NCBI GenBank assembly: GCA_031411495.1
Contig: JANOBD010000182.1
Span: forward strand, 24,563-88,562
Source: JANOBD01 sp031411495
Lineage (GTDB): Bacteria; Planctomycetota; Phycisphaerae; Tepidisphaerales; Tepidisphaeraceae
Length of the DNA stretch: 64,000 nucleotides
Direction: 5' to 3'
A program made the translations under genes and the position numbers. Shown in pieces: positions 8,826-17,810 of the stretch. Below the pieces are notes generated by a model that saw only the letters and a program-made list of their open reading frames with translations, was not told the DNA's origin and searched no databases. How positions within the stretch are numbered: position 1 is the first letter of the stretch; every line of letters starts with the position of its first letter.

Positions 8826-9194
8826 GGTCGGTGAGTATAGCGGGATCAGTTTTTAACACGAAGCCACGACGTCACGAAGCTGCAACTTGCTGTGGGGAGG
8901 GCAGTTGCGGCTGGCAAAAGGGCCTTGGGAGGAAGGCGACAAAGATCGCAGATTTGACGGATTGAGGTTGCCGCTCATGAACGGCTGAATAGACACGTCG
9001 ATCGCGTCCCGAACTTCGAATCGCCGTTCGAACTTCTCTGATTCAAAGAAGGGAGAGCCGACATCGAATGGAATCTGCGAAATCTGTGCAATCGTTGTCC
9101 ATTCGTTTTTTCTGGTTACCACCAGGAAATCACCGCTGCGAAGCTGCAACTTCGTTACTTCACGGCTTCGTGGTTCAAATTCCGGGTTCGCGAT
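8826..9194. other. Gene-free interval between accD and rpe
   Basis: No convincing coding sequence is present. The interval is mostly filled by an imperfect inverted repeat (listed separately) whose interior has further nested repeats of the GCAGATTTGACGGATT type. The promoter of accD should lie near its right of the ATG at 8825, but I cannot define it. Confidence 0.6.
8853..9178. repeat. Imperfect inverted repeat, CCACGAAG family
   Basis: The left arm (about 8855-8893: AACACGAAGCCACGACG then TCACGAAGCTGCAACTT) and the right arm (about 9140-9178, reverse complement AACCACGAAGCCGTGAAG then TAACGAAGTTGCAGCTT) are related over about 38 bases. The arms are tipped at the outer ends by TTTAAC/TTGAACC. 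The same core, CCACGAAG, occurs in inverted orientation at 42158-42314, so it is a dispersed intergenic family and not a single-locus structure. Confidence 0.7.
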
Positions 9195-9884
9195 TCAAAT
9201 CCGGATTTCGCGAGCCATTGTCGCGATGGTTTTGGCACGATCTTTGGCATCGAACAATGATGATCCGATCACGAACCATTGCACCCCCGCCGACCGCGCG
9301 AGTTGAATCGTTTCCGCGTTGATGCCGCCGTCGATTTCCAGACGCTGGTGCGGCTTGAGCAGCGGCGCGATCGTGCGGCACTTGTCGAGTTGATCGTGCA
9401 TGAAAGTCTGTCCGCCGAAGCCGGGTTCGACACTCATGATCAGGACGAGGTCGACCAAGTCGAGGATTGGAAGGACTCGATCGATCGACGTGCCGGGCTT
9501 GAGCGTCACGCCGACATTCAATCCCATGCCGCGAATCGCGTTGCACGCGCCGGCGAGATCGTCGCTCACTTCCGGCGCTTCCACGTGAAAGGTGATCTGA
9601 TCGGCCCCGGCCTGTTTGAACGCCGGGGCGTAGCGCAGCGGCTCATCGATCATCAGGTGCGTGTCGAAGAAGACGTGCGGAAAGGCCTTCTTGATCTTCC
9701 CGATCACCGGCGGCCCGAAGCTGAAGTTGGGGACGAGGTGGCCGTCCATCACATCGACGTGAAGGTGGTCGCCGCCGACACCGTTTGCGCGGCAATGTCC
9801 CAGCACGTCGCGAATGTCGTCCGCCGCCCGCGCATAGTCGGCCGAGAGAATCGAAGGCAGGATCATCGTCTCGGGAATCGGCAT
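9195..9884 (-). CDS. rpe: Ribulose-phosphate 3-epimerase
   Basis: Rpe interconverts ribulose 5-phosphate and xylulose 5-phosphate in the pentose phosphate pathway. The 229-residue TIM barrel shows all family signatures in order: PSILSADYA, HVDVMDGHLVPNFSFGP with the metal-binding His and catalytic Asp, THLMI, MSVEPGFGGQ and EIDGGI with the second catalytic Asp. The ATG at 9884 is preceded by AGGAGAG, which decides the start over the in-frame upstream codon. It follows the Ser/Thr kinase gene by 19 bases on the same strand. Confidence 0.95.
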   Translation of the reverse strand: MPIPETMILPSILSADYARAADDIRDVLGHCRANGVGGDHLHVDVMDGHLVPNFSFGPPVIGKIKKAFPHVFFDTHLMIDEPLRYAPAFKQAGADQITFHVEAPEVSDDLAGACNAIRGMGLNVGVTLKPGTSIDRVLPILDLVDLVLIMSVEPGFGGQTFMHDQLDKCRTIAPLLKPHQRLEIDGGINAETIQLARSAGVQWFVIGSSLFDAKDRAKTIATMAREIRI

Positions 9885-9903
9885 CGGCTCTCCTGCGCGA
9901 CGA

Positions 9904-11058
9904 TCAATTTGCGCTCGATGATCCACTGATGAGCGGCATCCAGCGGTCCACGGTCAGATACGCCAGTGCGAACGAAAGCATGACGACGGCAGTGATCAGG
10001 ATGACGAGCAGGATGCGCACGCCGCGCGAGAGGCCGGGTTTCACCGGAATCGGCGTCGGACTTGGCGCCAGCACTTCACGCATCACCGGCGCCTGCGCGA
10101 TCGCGACTTTCTGGGGCGCGACGCCCGACGACTCCGCGTTCGAATCGCTTGCCGGCGCGATCGTGTAGAGACGCAGGATTTTTGCGAACTGATCGCAGGA
10201 GAGATATCGCTGTTCGGGATTCTTCGAGAGGGCTCGATAGATCGCCTTGACGAGCCCGTCGGGAAGATCCGGGCGAAGCCCGCGCAGGTCCGGCAGCGGG
10301 GAGCGGACGTGGTTCTCCATCACTTCCTGCCGGGTACTTCCTTTGAACGGCGGCGAGCCGACCAGCAGGTACCACACCGTCGCGGCGAGGCTGTATTGAT
10401 CCGAGAGGTACGTCGCGCCTTGCCCGCGGCAGATCTCGGGCGCGATGAAATACGCCGTCCCCACCGCTTCTTCGAGCCACACGCCTTCGTCTTCGGGATC
10501 GGTGCGGAACGCGAGTCCGAAGTCGGCGAGTTTTGGTTTGCCGCCGCGGGCGAGCAGGATGTTGTCGGGCTTCACGTCACGGTGGACCACGCCGTGATCG
10601 TGGGCAAACTCCAGCGCTTCGCCGACTTCGGCGCCGATCTGACAGGCGCGGACGATGTCCAACGGCCCGTTGGCGCCGAGCATCCGGCCGATCGAGCCGC
10701 CCTCCACCAGTTCCTGTGCGATGTAGTAGACGCCGTTGGCCTCGCCGATCTCGTAGACGCGGACGATGCCGGGGTGTTCGAGCGCTGCGCCGCTTTTGGC
10801 TTCGCGGATGAAGCGCTGGAGGCGGATGACGCCCTTGTTTGATTCGACCTGATTCGGAAAGACTTTGAGCGCGACGAATCGGTTCAGGCGCAGGTCCTGG
10901 GCGCGGAAGACGCGGCCCATCGCGCCGCGGCCGAGGAACCCGACGATCCTGAACGGACCAACGCGCTTCCCCTGCCAGGGCGCGGTGCCGCTGGAGCCGC
11001 CGACGTCTCCCGCGCTATCACTCGCGACTGCGGGGCCTTGATTACCTTCTGCCTCCAT
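9904..11058 (-). CDS. Membrane-anchored serine/threonine protein kinase
   Basis: This 384-residue Hanks-type kinase has the glycine loop FLGRGAMGRVF (about 42-51), the ATP lysine in VALKVF (Lys65), the catalytic loop VVHRDVKPDN (Asp161), the DFG motif (Asp179) and the APEICRGQ activation-segment end. A Pro-rich linker leads to one transmembrane helix near the C-terminus (ILLVILITAVVMLSFALAYL), with only a short outside tail, so there is no visible extracellular sensor. I used the ATG at 11058; the frame is open further upstream. It lies between pgk and rpe and could be co-transcribed with these sugar-phosphate enzymes. No substrate can be named. Confidence 0.93.
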   Translation of the reverse strand: MEAEGNQGPAVASDSAGDVGGSSGTAPWQGKRVGPFRIVGFLGRGAMGRVFRAQDLRLNRFVALKVFPNQVESNKGVIRLQRFIREAKSGAALEHPGIVRVYEIGEANGVYYIAQELVEGGSIGRMLGANGPLDIVRACQIGAEVGEALEFAHDHGVVHRDVKPDNILLARGGKPKLADFGLAFRTDPEDEGVWLEEAVGTAYFIAPEICRGQGATYLSDQYSLAATVWYLLVGSPPFKGSTRQEVMENHVRSPLPDLRGLRPDLPDGLVKAIYRALSKNPEQRYLSCDQFAKILRLYTIAPASDSNAESSGVAPQKVAIAQAPVMREVLAPSPTPIPVKPGLSRGVRILLVILITAVVMLSFALAYLTVDRWMPLISGSSSAN

Positions 11059-11151
11059 GTATCCCAATCCCTCTGGGTCCTGATCGTCCTGATCCCCCAG
11101 TGGTCGGGAACATAACCGAATCCGGCGATGTTTCCCAAGCAATTCGCCGGG

Positions 11152-12339
11152 TCAGTCCAGGATATCCAGAGTGGAGAAGTGGCCGTTCTCCAGGAACTCG
11201 AGTGAAGCGCCGCCGCCGGTGCTGACGTGGCTGACTTTGTCCGAAAGGTGCATCTGCTCGACGGCGGCCGCGCTGTCGCCGCCGCCGATGATCGTCGTCG
11301 CGCCTTGGGAAGTCACAGCAGCGCACGCCTCGGCGATCGCCTTGGTTCCGGCAGCGAACGGCTTCTTCTCGAACACGCCCATCGGGCCGTTCCAGATCAC
11401 AGTCTTGGCCTTGGCGACCTCGGCCTTGTAAAGCTCGATTGTCTTCGGGCCGATGTCGAAGCCTTCCATGCCGTCGGGAATGTTCCCTTCGACGACGCGG
11501 GTCTCCGCGTCGTCGGTCATCTTGTCGCTGATGACCGTATCCACCGGCAGCTTGATCTTGCCGCCGGCTTTCTTGAGCAGTTCGCCGGCGAGTTCAACCT
11601 TGTCCTTCTCCACCAGGCTGTTGCCGACCTTCTTGCCCTGGGCGAGGAAGAAGGTGTACGCCATCGCGCCGCCGATGAGCAGCGTGTCGGCCTTGGCGAG
11701 CAGGTTCTCGATGACCTGGATCTTGTCCGACACTTTCGCGCCGCCCATGATCGCGACGAACGGCCGATGCGGATTGCTGACCGCTTCGCCGAGGAACTTG
11801 AGTTCTTTCTGGATCAGGAAGCCGATCGCGCGCGGTTTGCCCTGGAGGAGTTGCGCGGCGCCGAAGGTGCTGGCGTGCTCGCGGTGGGCGGTGCCGAACG
11901 CGTCATTTACGTACACGTCGCCGAGTTTGGCGAGTTGAGCGGCGAAGGCCGGATCGTTCTTCTCTTCGCCGGCGTGGAATCGGACATTCTCCAGCAGCAG
12001 CACATCGCCGTTTACCAGAGCGTTCGCCTGCTTCTCAACGTCCGGGCCGACGCAGTCGCTCGCGAACTTCACCGGCTTTCCAAGCAGCTTGCCGAGATGC
12101 TCGGCACACGGCTTGAGCGAGTATTTCGCCTCGGGCCCGCCCTTGGGTCGACCCAGGTGAGACATCAGGATCAGCCTGCCGCCGCGTTCGATCACGCTCT
12201 TGATCGTCGGCAGCGCCTGAGCGATCCGGCGATCGTCGGTGATCTTCAATTCCTTATCGAGCGGAACGTTGAAATCCACCCGCATCAACACCCGCTTGCC
12301 CTTCACGTCCACGTCCGCGACGGTCTTCTTCGCTGCCAT
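11152..12339 (-). CDS. pgk: Phosphoglycerate kinase
   Basis: Pgk transfers phosphate between 1,3-bisphosphoglycerate and ADP in glycolysis. The 395-residue product has the N-terminal signature RVDFNVPLD, the 3-phosphoglycerate-site segment [10 protein letters not shown], the hinge, the nucleotide-site NGPMGVFE, and the C-terminal [10 protein letters not shown] and [12 protein letters not shown] segments. Length is normal. The gene is first in a leftward run with a Ser/Thr kinase and rpe, so a central-carbon group is likely. Confidence 0.97.
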   Translation of the reverse strand: MAAKKTVADVDVKGKRVLMRVDFNVPLDKELKITDDRRIAQALPTIKSVIERGGRLILMSHLGRPKGGPEAKYSLKPCAEHLGKLLGKPVKFASDCVGPDVEKQANALVNGDVLLLENVRFHAGEEKNDPAFAAQLAKLGDVYVNDAFGTAHREHASTFGAAQLLQGKPRAIGFLIQKELKFLGEAVSNPHRPFVAIMGGAKVSDKIQVIENLLAKADTLLIGGAMAYTFFLAQGKKVGNSLVEKDKVELAGELLKKAGGKIKLPVDTVISDKMTDDAETRVVEGNIPDGMEGFDIGPKTIELYKAEVAKAKTVIWNGPMGVFEKKPFAAGTKAIAEACAAVTSQGATTIIGGGDSAAAVEQMHLSDKVSHVSTGGGASLEFLENGHFSTLDILD

Positions 12340-12902
12340 TTCGACTCCTGATCGTTGTTGTTCGAACCGACTTCGACTGTCGGCAGACCCACCGGATTGT
12401 CAAGTCTCGCACTTGGATCGGCGTGATCGGCCGCAGTTGTCGCACCGGCTGTTCAACTCCGACGCTCCGAACCTCGCCGATCGCAGATCGAGCGTCGGAT
12501 CGAGCCCGGCGCGCGTAACACGCGAAGAGCGAGCCCGATCGCGTGGAGCGATTCACGATCGCAACCCGTTCGGAAAGCGGTCCATTCAAGTGAAGTCCGC
12601 TCGGACATTTGCGCGAGGATCGGGTCAGCGCCGCGCTGCGCAGATCCGCGATTTCGCGCAGCGCGCGACGGATATGGAAGCGCTCTTTGAAAATGGAATA
12701 GCAGACGCCAGACCCGGCTCGAACGAGCGACCCACGGTTACCCATAATGACCCATTTCGGAGCATTTTCGGGTGCCCATCTTCTCGCGCAGCGCGAACCT
12801 CGCGGTGGCGCAACGACTTGCGCGAAAAACGGTGCGGGAAGCTTACGGGTCATCCGGGTAACGACTGCCACGCTGCCGTCGCCGGAGATTGCTGTGGCAC
12901 GG
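12340..12902. other. Gene-free interval upstream of pgk
   Basis: About 560 bases hold no recognisable gene. Open frames exist on both strands but they are Arg/Ser-rich, have no ribosome binding site and match nothing I know. Short GCGCAGCGCG-like palindromes recur (near 12650-12670 and 12783-12830). The pgk promoter should lie at the left end. Confidence 0.5.
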
Positions 12903-13928
12903 TCATGCCGCGCCGATACGGACGTGGATCTTCGTGAGCAGCGACGGATTGCGATCCCACTCGCGCATCGCCTCGGCCGCGTCCTCAAGGCTCACCGTCT
13001 TGCTGATGACCGAGTCGACCGGGAACGTCCCTCTCCGCAGCATCTTCATCACGCGATCGAAGTCGGCGAGCGTCGCGTTGCGCGAGCCGAGCATGTCGAG
13101 TTCCTTGAGGATGAACCACTTGGTCGCGAAGGGCACGGCATCTTTCGCGTAGCCGACGAACACCACCCGGCCGGCGTAACGGACGTGCTCTATGCACGCG
13201 CCGAAGGTCTGCGGATGGCCAACCGCCTCAAACGCGACGTCGGGCCCGTTTCCGGCGGTGAGTTCGGAGAGTCGGGAATCCAGCGACTCGGTCGCGGAGT
13301 TGATGACGTGCGCTGCGCCGGCCTCGCGGGCGAGTTCGAGCTTGGCATCATCGATGTCGACGCCGACCACCCGCGCGCCACGATGGGCGGCCGATGCGAT
13401 CACGCCGAGCCCGATCATCCCACAGCCGAGCACGAGCGCGACCTCGCCGTCGGCAACTTTGCCGCGCTCGACCGCGTGCGCGCTCACCGACAAAGGCTCG
13501 ACCAGCGCGAGCGCGGCATCACCAAGTTGACTGTCGGCAACAACACGGTCGGCCGGAACGCAGAGGTATTCGCAGAGCCCCCCGTCACGCTGCACGCCGA
13601 GCGTCTGGTTGAACCGGCACGCGTTCGGTCGGCCGTGGCTGCATGCGGGACATTCGCCGCAGGCGGTGTAAGGAACGACGGCGACGGACTGGCCCTCGCG
13701 CAGCGAGCCGTTTCGGTTCTCGCCGATCGAGACGATTCGCGCCTGAATCTCGTGGCCGGGAATGCGCGGATAGTTCACCAGCGGGTTGATGCCGCGAAAG
13801 GAGTTGAGATCGGAACCGCAGAAGCCGACGCGCTCGACGCGCAAAAGCACGTCGTCCCGCCCCGGCTTCGGTGTGGGAACATCGACCAGCTCCATTACGC
13901 CCGGCGAAAGGATTGAAATGGCCTTCAT
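12903..13928 (-). CDS. Zinc-dependent medium-chain alcohol/polyol dehydrogenase
   Basis: The 341-residue protein is an MDR-family dehydrogenase. The catalytic zinc site is visible as GFCGSDLN (Cys) and GHEIQARI (His-Glu), the structural zinc lobe as four cysteines in CGECPACSHGRPNAC, and the NAD(P)-binding fold as VLGCGMIGLG with VVGVDIDD after it. It most resembles sorbitol, threonine or galactitol-1-phosphate/gulonate 5-dehydrogenase-type enzymes. The substrate is unknown. The ATG at 13928 has GAGG upstream. It ends leftward of a long gene-free stretch and may share a transcript with nfo. Confidence 0.9.
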   Translation of the reverse strand: MKAISILSPGVMELVDVPTPKPGRDDVLLRVERVGFCGSDLNSFRGINPLVNYPRIPGHEIQARIVSIGENRNGSLREGQSVAVVPYTACGECPACSHGRPNACRFNQTLGVQRDGGLCEYLCVPADRVVADSQLGDAALALVEPLSVSAHAVERGKVADGEVALVLGCGMIGLGVIASAAHRGARVVGVDIDDAKLELAREAGAAHVINSATESLDSRLSELTAGNGPDVAFEAVGHPQTFGACIEHVRYAGRVVFVGYAKDAVPFATKWFILKELDMLGSRNATLADFDRVMKMLRRGTFPVDSVISKTVSLEDAAEAMREWDRNPSLLTKIHVRIGAA

Positions 13929-13983
13929 GGCAAACCTCAACCAAAGTCTATGCCTGCCGACGTCGCTCGAGCGAATGCGCGGC

Positions 13984-14844
13984 TCATTCGAGCGCGCCCA
14001 GCGTTTCGAGGTTCACCGCATCCCAATCTCTGCCGTCGGCGTGTTTCTCCTTTGCCGTCTCGAGGATTTTGGGGACATGCTTCCACCGCTTGTCGCGCAC
14101 GATCGGGCGAAAACCGTCGACCCCGATCTTGCCGATCCCGATGTGATCGTGGCGGTCGACGCGCGAGCCGAGGTCCTTTTTCGAGTCGTTGAGGTGCCAG
14201 ACGCGGACGCGATCGAGCAGGTCGAGCGACTCGAGCGACTTCATCAGCGAGGAATATTTCCGCGCACGGAAGTCGTAGCCGGCCGCGAACAGATGCGCCG
14301 TGTCGAGGCAGATGCCGAGCCGTTTTGCGAAGCGGACCGAGTCGATGATCGTCGCGAGGTGTTCGAGCTTGTGGCCGATGCTCGATCCCTGCCCTGCGGT
14401 CGATTCCAGGCAGACCACCGTCTTGCCCCTGGGAAATTTCGCGAAGGCCCGGTCGAGCGCTTCCGCGATCCGCGCAATTCCCCTGGCTTCGTCGGCCGGG
14501 TCGTCGCGCGTGCCCATGTGCGCGCCGGGATGCGTGACGAGATACGGAATCTTCAGCAACTCGCACCGCCGCAATTCTTCTTCGAAGAGCGCGATGCCCT
14601 TCTCGCGGAGCACAGGGTCGGGCGATGCGAGGTTGATGAGGTAGCTGTCATGCGAAACGGTGTGTTCGAAACCGACGCGGTCACACTCCGTTCGCCAGCC
14701 GTTGATCGCTTCATCCGCCAATGGAGGAGCTTTCCACTGCTGCTGGTTCTTCGTGAACGCCTGAACGGTGTCGAAGCCCAGCCGCTCGGCTTCGAGAATC
14801 GCGTTGTGCATGCCGCCGGAGATGGAGAGATGGGAGCCGTACAT
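13984..14844 (-). CDS. nfo: Deoxyribonuclease IV (endonuclease IV), AP endonuclease
   Basis: Nfo cuts the phosphodiester backbone 5' to abasic sites in base excision repair and uses three zinc ions. The 286-residue TIM barrel carries the family segments YGSHLSISGG (start), QAFTKNQQQW, HDSYLINLASP, VTHPGAHMG, CLESTAGQG (metal Glu), CLDTAHLFAAGYD (metal Asp and His), HLNDSKKDLGSRVDRHDHIG, and an C-terminal Glu (VNLETL). The start at 14844 uses AGGATG seven bases upstream; an ATG at 14853 is an alternative. The creatininase-family gene upstream is 38 bases away. Confidence 0.95.
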   Translation of the reverse strand: MYGSHLSISGGMHNAILEAERLGFDTVQAFTKNQQQWKAPPLADEAINGWRTECDRVGFEHTVSHDSYLINLASPDPVLREKGIALFEEELRRCELLKIPYLVTHPGAHMGTRDDPADEARGIARIAEALDRAFAKFPRGKTVVCLESTAGQGSSIGHKLEHLATIIDSVRFAKRLGICLDTAHLFAAGYDFRARKYSSLMKSLESLDLLDRVRVWHLNDSKKDLGSRVDRHDHIGIGKIGVDGFRPIVRDKRWKHVPKILETAKEKHADGRDWDAVNLETLGALE

Positions 14845-14882
14845 GACGATCATCCTGAGGAGAAAATATGATTCGCGCGAAA

Positions 14883-15677
14883 TCACATCGAACGCGGCCG
14901 CTCATACAGATCCGAAATGTCGGTCTTCGCGAGATCGACGAAGTAATTCGCGATCTTCTGCGTAATGCGGTCGAAGTACGCCTTGCCCTTCTCGGCAGAT
15001 GCGTTGCGCGGGTCGCCGGCGCCGGTGTCGTTGGTCGCGCGGGACCATTGCCGCGGGGCCCACGCCCACTTCTCACGCAGGCCGGCGAGGGTCCAGTCGT
15101 TGGTCGTGCCGTCGCCCCACTCGGGGCGATCACGGACCAGCGTCGGATGCAGGTGCAGCATCAGGCTGGTCTCGCGTTCATCGGCGTGATCGCCGGGCGA
15201 ATCGAAGATCGCTTTGCCGTCGTCGACGTTGAACCACGAGACGCACGAAAGAAACAGGTTCGGAAAGCGCGGCTGCAATTCGCGAAGGATCTGGCGGAAG
15301 TCATTGCCGCCGTGGCCATTGAGGAGGACGAACTTCGTCACGCCGGTGGCGCTGAGGCTCGCCAGAATGTCGCACAGGATGGCGGCCTGCGTGCTCGGGT
15401 TCAGGTTGATGCAGAACGGAAGGTCGAGCTGTCCGGTTTGCACGCCGAAGGGAATGCACGGAAGGACGCCGACGGTCGCCCCAGCTTGCCAGGCGAGCCG
15501 CGCAGACTCGGCCACGATCGCTTCGATCTCGAAATTGTCGGTTGCATAAGGCAGATGCTTGCCGTGGCATTCGGTTGCGCCCCACGGGAGGGTGACGATC
15601 TGGTAACGATGCGTCCGCACCCGCGTGTAATCGCTCGGCCCGATCAGCCAGGGGGTCTTTGATGAAATCGTATCCAT
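14883..15677 (-). CDS. Creatininase family hydrolase
   Basis: This 264-residue protein has the creatininase-fold metal motifs: PWGATECHGKHLP (Glu, His), the NGHGGN loop (His) and HADERETSLML (Glu). The family includes creatininase, MftE-like peptidases and pyrimidine- or riboflavin-pathway amidohydrolases (2-amino-5-formylamino-6-ribosylaminopyrimidinone deformylase), so an exact reaction cannot be assigned. The start at 15677 follows an upstream gap with no other gene. It is transcribed toward nfo, 38 bases away. Confidence 0.85.
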   Translation of the reverse strand: MDTISSKTPWLIGPSDYTRVRTHRYQIVTLPWGATECHGKHLPYATDNFEIEAIVAESARLAWQAGATVGVLPCIPFGVQTGQLDLPFCINLNPSTQAAILCDILASLSATGVTKFVLLNGHGGNDFRQILRELQPRFPNLFLSCVSWFNVDDGKAIFDSPGDHADERETSLMLHLHPTLVRDRPEWGDGTTNDWTLAGLREKWAWAPRQWSRATNDTGAGDPRNASAEKGKAYFDRITQKIANYFVDLAKTDISDLYERPRSM

Positions 15678-15797
15678 AGCACAGGAAATGGTATCGGTTT
15701 GGGCGACGATTGTTTACGCTGCTGCTGAAAATGGGTGGGCGTAAGCGTGCGGGGCGCCGGTTTGTCAGAAATCTATACCTCAACTGGGAAGTAACAC

Positions 15798-17768
15798 ATG
15801 CGCATGATCGATTCACTGGAACCTCGTCGACTGTTGGCCTGGAGCACGTACGCGACTTTGATGGGGCAAGACGCCCTCGCCGCCGCGCGGCCATCCCTCA
15901 ATGGCGCCGGGCAGGTCGTTGCCGTTCTCGACACCGGGACTGACTACAACCATCCGACACTCGGCGGCGGCTTTGGCAAAACCAAAAAGGTCATCGCCGG
16001 CTACGACTTCATCCAGAATGACGGCGACCCGCAGGACAGCGATGGCCACGGCACCAACGTCGCCGGGTTCATCGCCGGCAACGAGTTCACCTACCAGGGC
16101 AAGACGTATCGCGGCATCGCGCCGAATGCCAAGATCATCTCGCTCCGCGTCGGCACCGGACGCAACAGCTACGACACCAACAACATCGAACGCGCGCTGC
16201 AGTGGATCATCCAGAACAAGACCAAGTGGGGCATCACCGTCGCCAATCTCTCTCTGGGAGGCGGGCTCGTCGACGACTACTACAGCGACCCCCAGACCGG
16301 CGACGAGTTCGCAACGCTCAAGTCGATGGGCGTATTCTGCGTCGTTTCGGCGGGCAATGAATACAGCAATGCGATGGCCTCACCCGGCTCCGATCCAAGC
16401 GTCTTCAACAGCGGATCGGTCACCGCCAACGACGTCATCAGCGACTTCTCCAACCGGAATCAGATTCTCGATCTGCTCGCGCCCGGCGAACAGGTCGTCG
16501 GCCCGAAACGCTTCAGCACCACCTATGAAGCCGTCGACGGCACCAGCTTTTCCGCACCGATCACCGCGGGCGCGGTCGCCCTCATCAAACAACTCGCGCC
16601 GACGCTGAGCGTGGACGATATCGCATCGGTCCTTCGCACCAGCAGTGTTCCCAACCGCGACGGCGACGCCGAGACGAATGCGCCGACGTCGCGCGTGTAC
16701 GGACGGCTCGATCTCGTCGCCGCGATGAACCTCGCCGAAATCCGCAACTCGGCCAACCTCACCGTTCTGTCCAGCTCGAAGCAGACGACGATCGATACGG
16801 CCTACGACAAGTCCGGCGTCCTTCACCTGGCGTACTACGATCCGTCGACGCGGAAACTGATGTACACGAGCCGCAATGAGGCGAACTCGCTGTGGAACAC
16901 GCCCGTCGTCGTCGATTCGTCCAACGCCGATCTTGGCCAGCACCTGTCACTCGCGATCGACCAGGCCGGCCGCCCTGCCATCGCTTACTTCGACTCCACC
17001 AATGCCGACCTCAAGTACGCCACGCTCAACCAGGGCACGCACTGGTCGACGCGGGTGATCGATTCGAACAAGAGCACCGGGCAGTTCCCGTCACTGGTCT
17101 TCAACGCGGTCGGCAACCCGCAGATCGCGTATTACTACAAGAGCAGCGGCCGACTGCGGCTGGCGAGCTTCAACTCGACGTCGAACACCTGGGGCACGTC
17201 CACCATCGACGCCACCGCGGATGTAGGTACCTACGCGAGCCTCGCGTTCGAGGACAGCGGCGGCGACGGCACCCTCGCCGTCGCGTATGCCGACCAGACC
17301 AACGGCGACCTCAAGTACGCCCGCTACGACACCACCGCCACCCCCGCGACCTGGCTGATTGCGAAAGTCGATAACCTCGCCGGCGTCGGCAGCATCGATC
17401 TCACGCTCAGCAACGGCGCAGCGCGAATCGCCTACCAGGACCTCCTGCTGGCGGATGTGAAGTTCGCCTACAAGGACACGAACTGGTTCCCCGCGAAAGT
17501 CGCCGAGGCGGGCAATGTCGGAAAGAACATCCGGACGTACTTCGATGCGAGCGATGGGTATCACATCGTGTACTACAACCAGACGAAGGACGGCACGTAC
17601 GACGCGCTGATCAACGAGACGACGCACAAGGTCACGTCGACGGCGCGCGTCGGCACGGTCGGCCGCACGGCGTCGGTCGCCGTCTCGCGCTTCGGCAACG
17701 TCACGCTGGTCGGCCTGAACCGCGCGGGCAAGCAGATGTACGCGACGGAGATCGTCGACGGGGTGTGA
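15798..17768 (+). CDS. Subtilisin-like S8 serine protease with LEPR N-terminus and repeat domain
   Basis: The 656-residue protein opens with MRMIDSLEPRRLL, a short Arg-rich motif common at the N-terminus of exported planctomycete proteins in place of an ordinary signal peptide. The S8 catalytic domain follows: Asp45 (AVLDTGTDYN), His84 (SDGHGTNVAG), the oxyanion Asn (SAGNEYS) and Ser250 (DGTSFSAPI). From about residue 330 there are about six 45-50-residue repeats around the pattern AYxD-x5-LKYA (for example IAYFDSTNADLKYATL, VAYADQTNGDLKYARY, IVYYNQTKDGTYDAL), which suggests a beta-propeller-like C-terminal domain. It stands alone and rightward. Confidence 0.93.
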   Translation: MRMIDSLEPRRLLAWSTYATLMGQDALAAARPSLNGAGQVVAVLDTGTDYNHPTLGGGFGKTKKVIAGYDFIQNDGDPQDSDGHGTNVAGFIAGNEFTYQGKTYRGIAPNAKIISLRVGTGRNSYDTNNIERALQWIIQNKTKWGITVANLSLGGGLVDDYYSDPQTGDEFATLKSMGVFCVVSAGNEYSNAMASPGSDPSVFNSGSVTANDVISDFSNRNQILDLLAPGEQVVGPKRFSTTYEAVDGTSFSAPITAGAVALIKQLAPTLSVDDIASVLRTSSVPNRDGDAETNAPTSRVYGRLDLVAAMNLAEIRNSANLTVLSSSKQTTIDTAYDKSGVLHLAYYDPSTRKLMYTSRNEANSLWNTPVVVDSSNADLGQHLSLAIDQAGRPAIAYFDSTNADLKYATLNQGTHWSTRVIDSNKSTGQFPSLVFNAVGNPQIAYYYKSSGRLRLASFNSTSNTWGTSTIDATADVGTYASLAFEDSGGDGTLAVAYADQTNGDLKYARYDTTATPATWLIAKVDNLAGVGSIDLTLSNGAARIAYQDLLLADVKFAYKDTNWFPAKVAEAGNVGKNIRTYFDASDGYHIVYYNQTKDGTYDALINETTHKVTSTARVGTVGRTASVAVSRFGNVTLVGLNRAGKQMYATEIVDGV

Positions 17769-17810
17769 CCGCCGCGCGGCGAGAATCGACGAGGTCGATC
17801 CAGCGCCCCG

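Noticed and set aside
11227..12351. Plus-strand frame opposite pgk
   Set aside because: Shadow of pgk; the pgk frame has all family motifs.
12239..12988. Long frames on both strands between pgk and the dehydrogenase gene
   Set aside because: High Arg/Ser content from GC-rich DNA, no ribosome binding sites, overlap with known gene ends.
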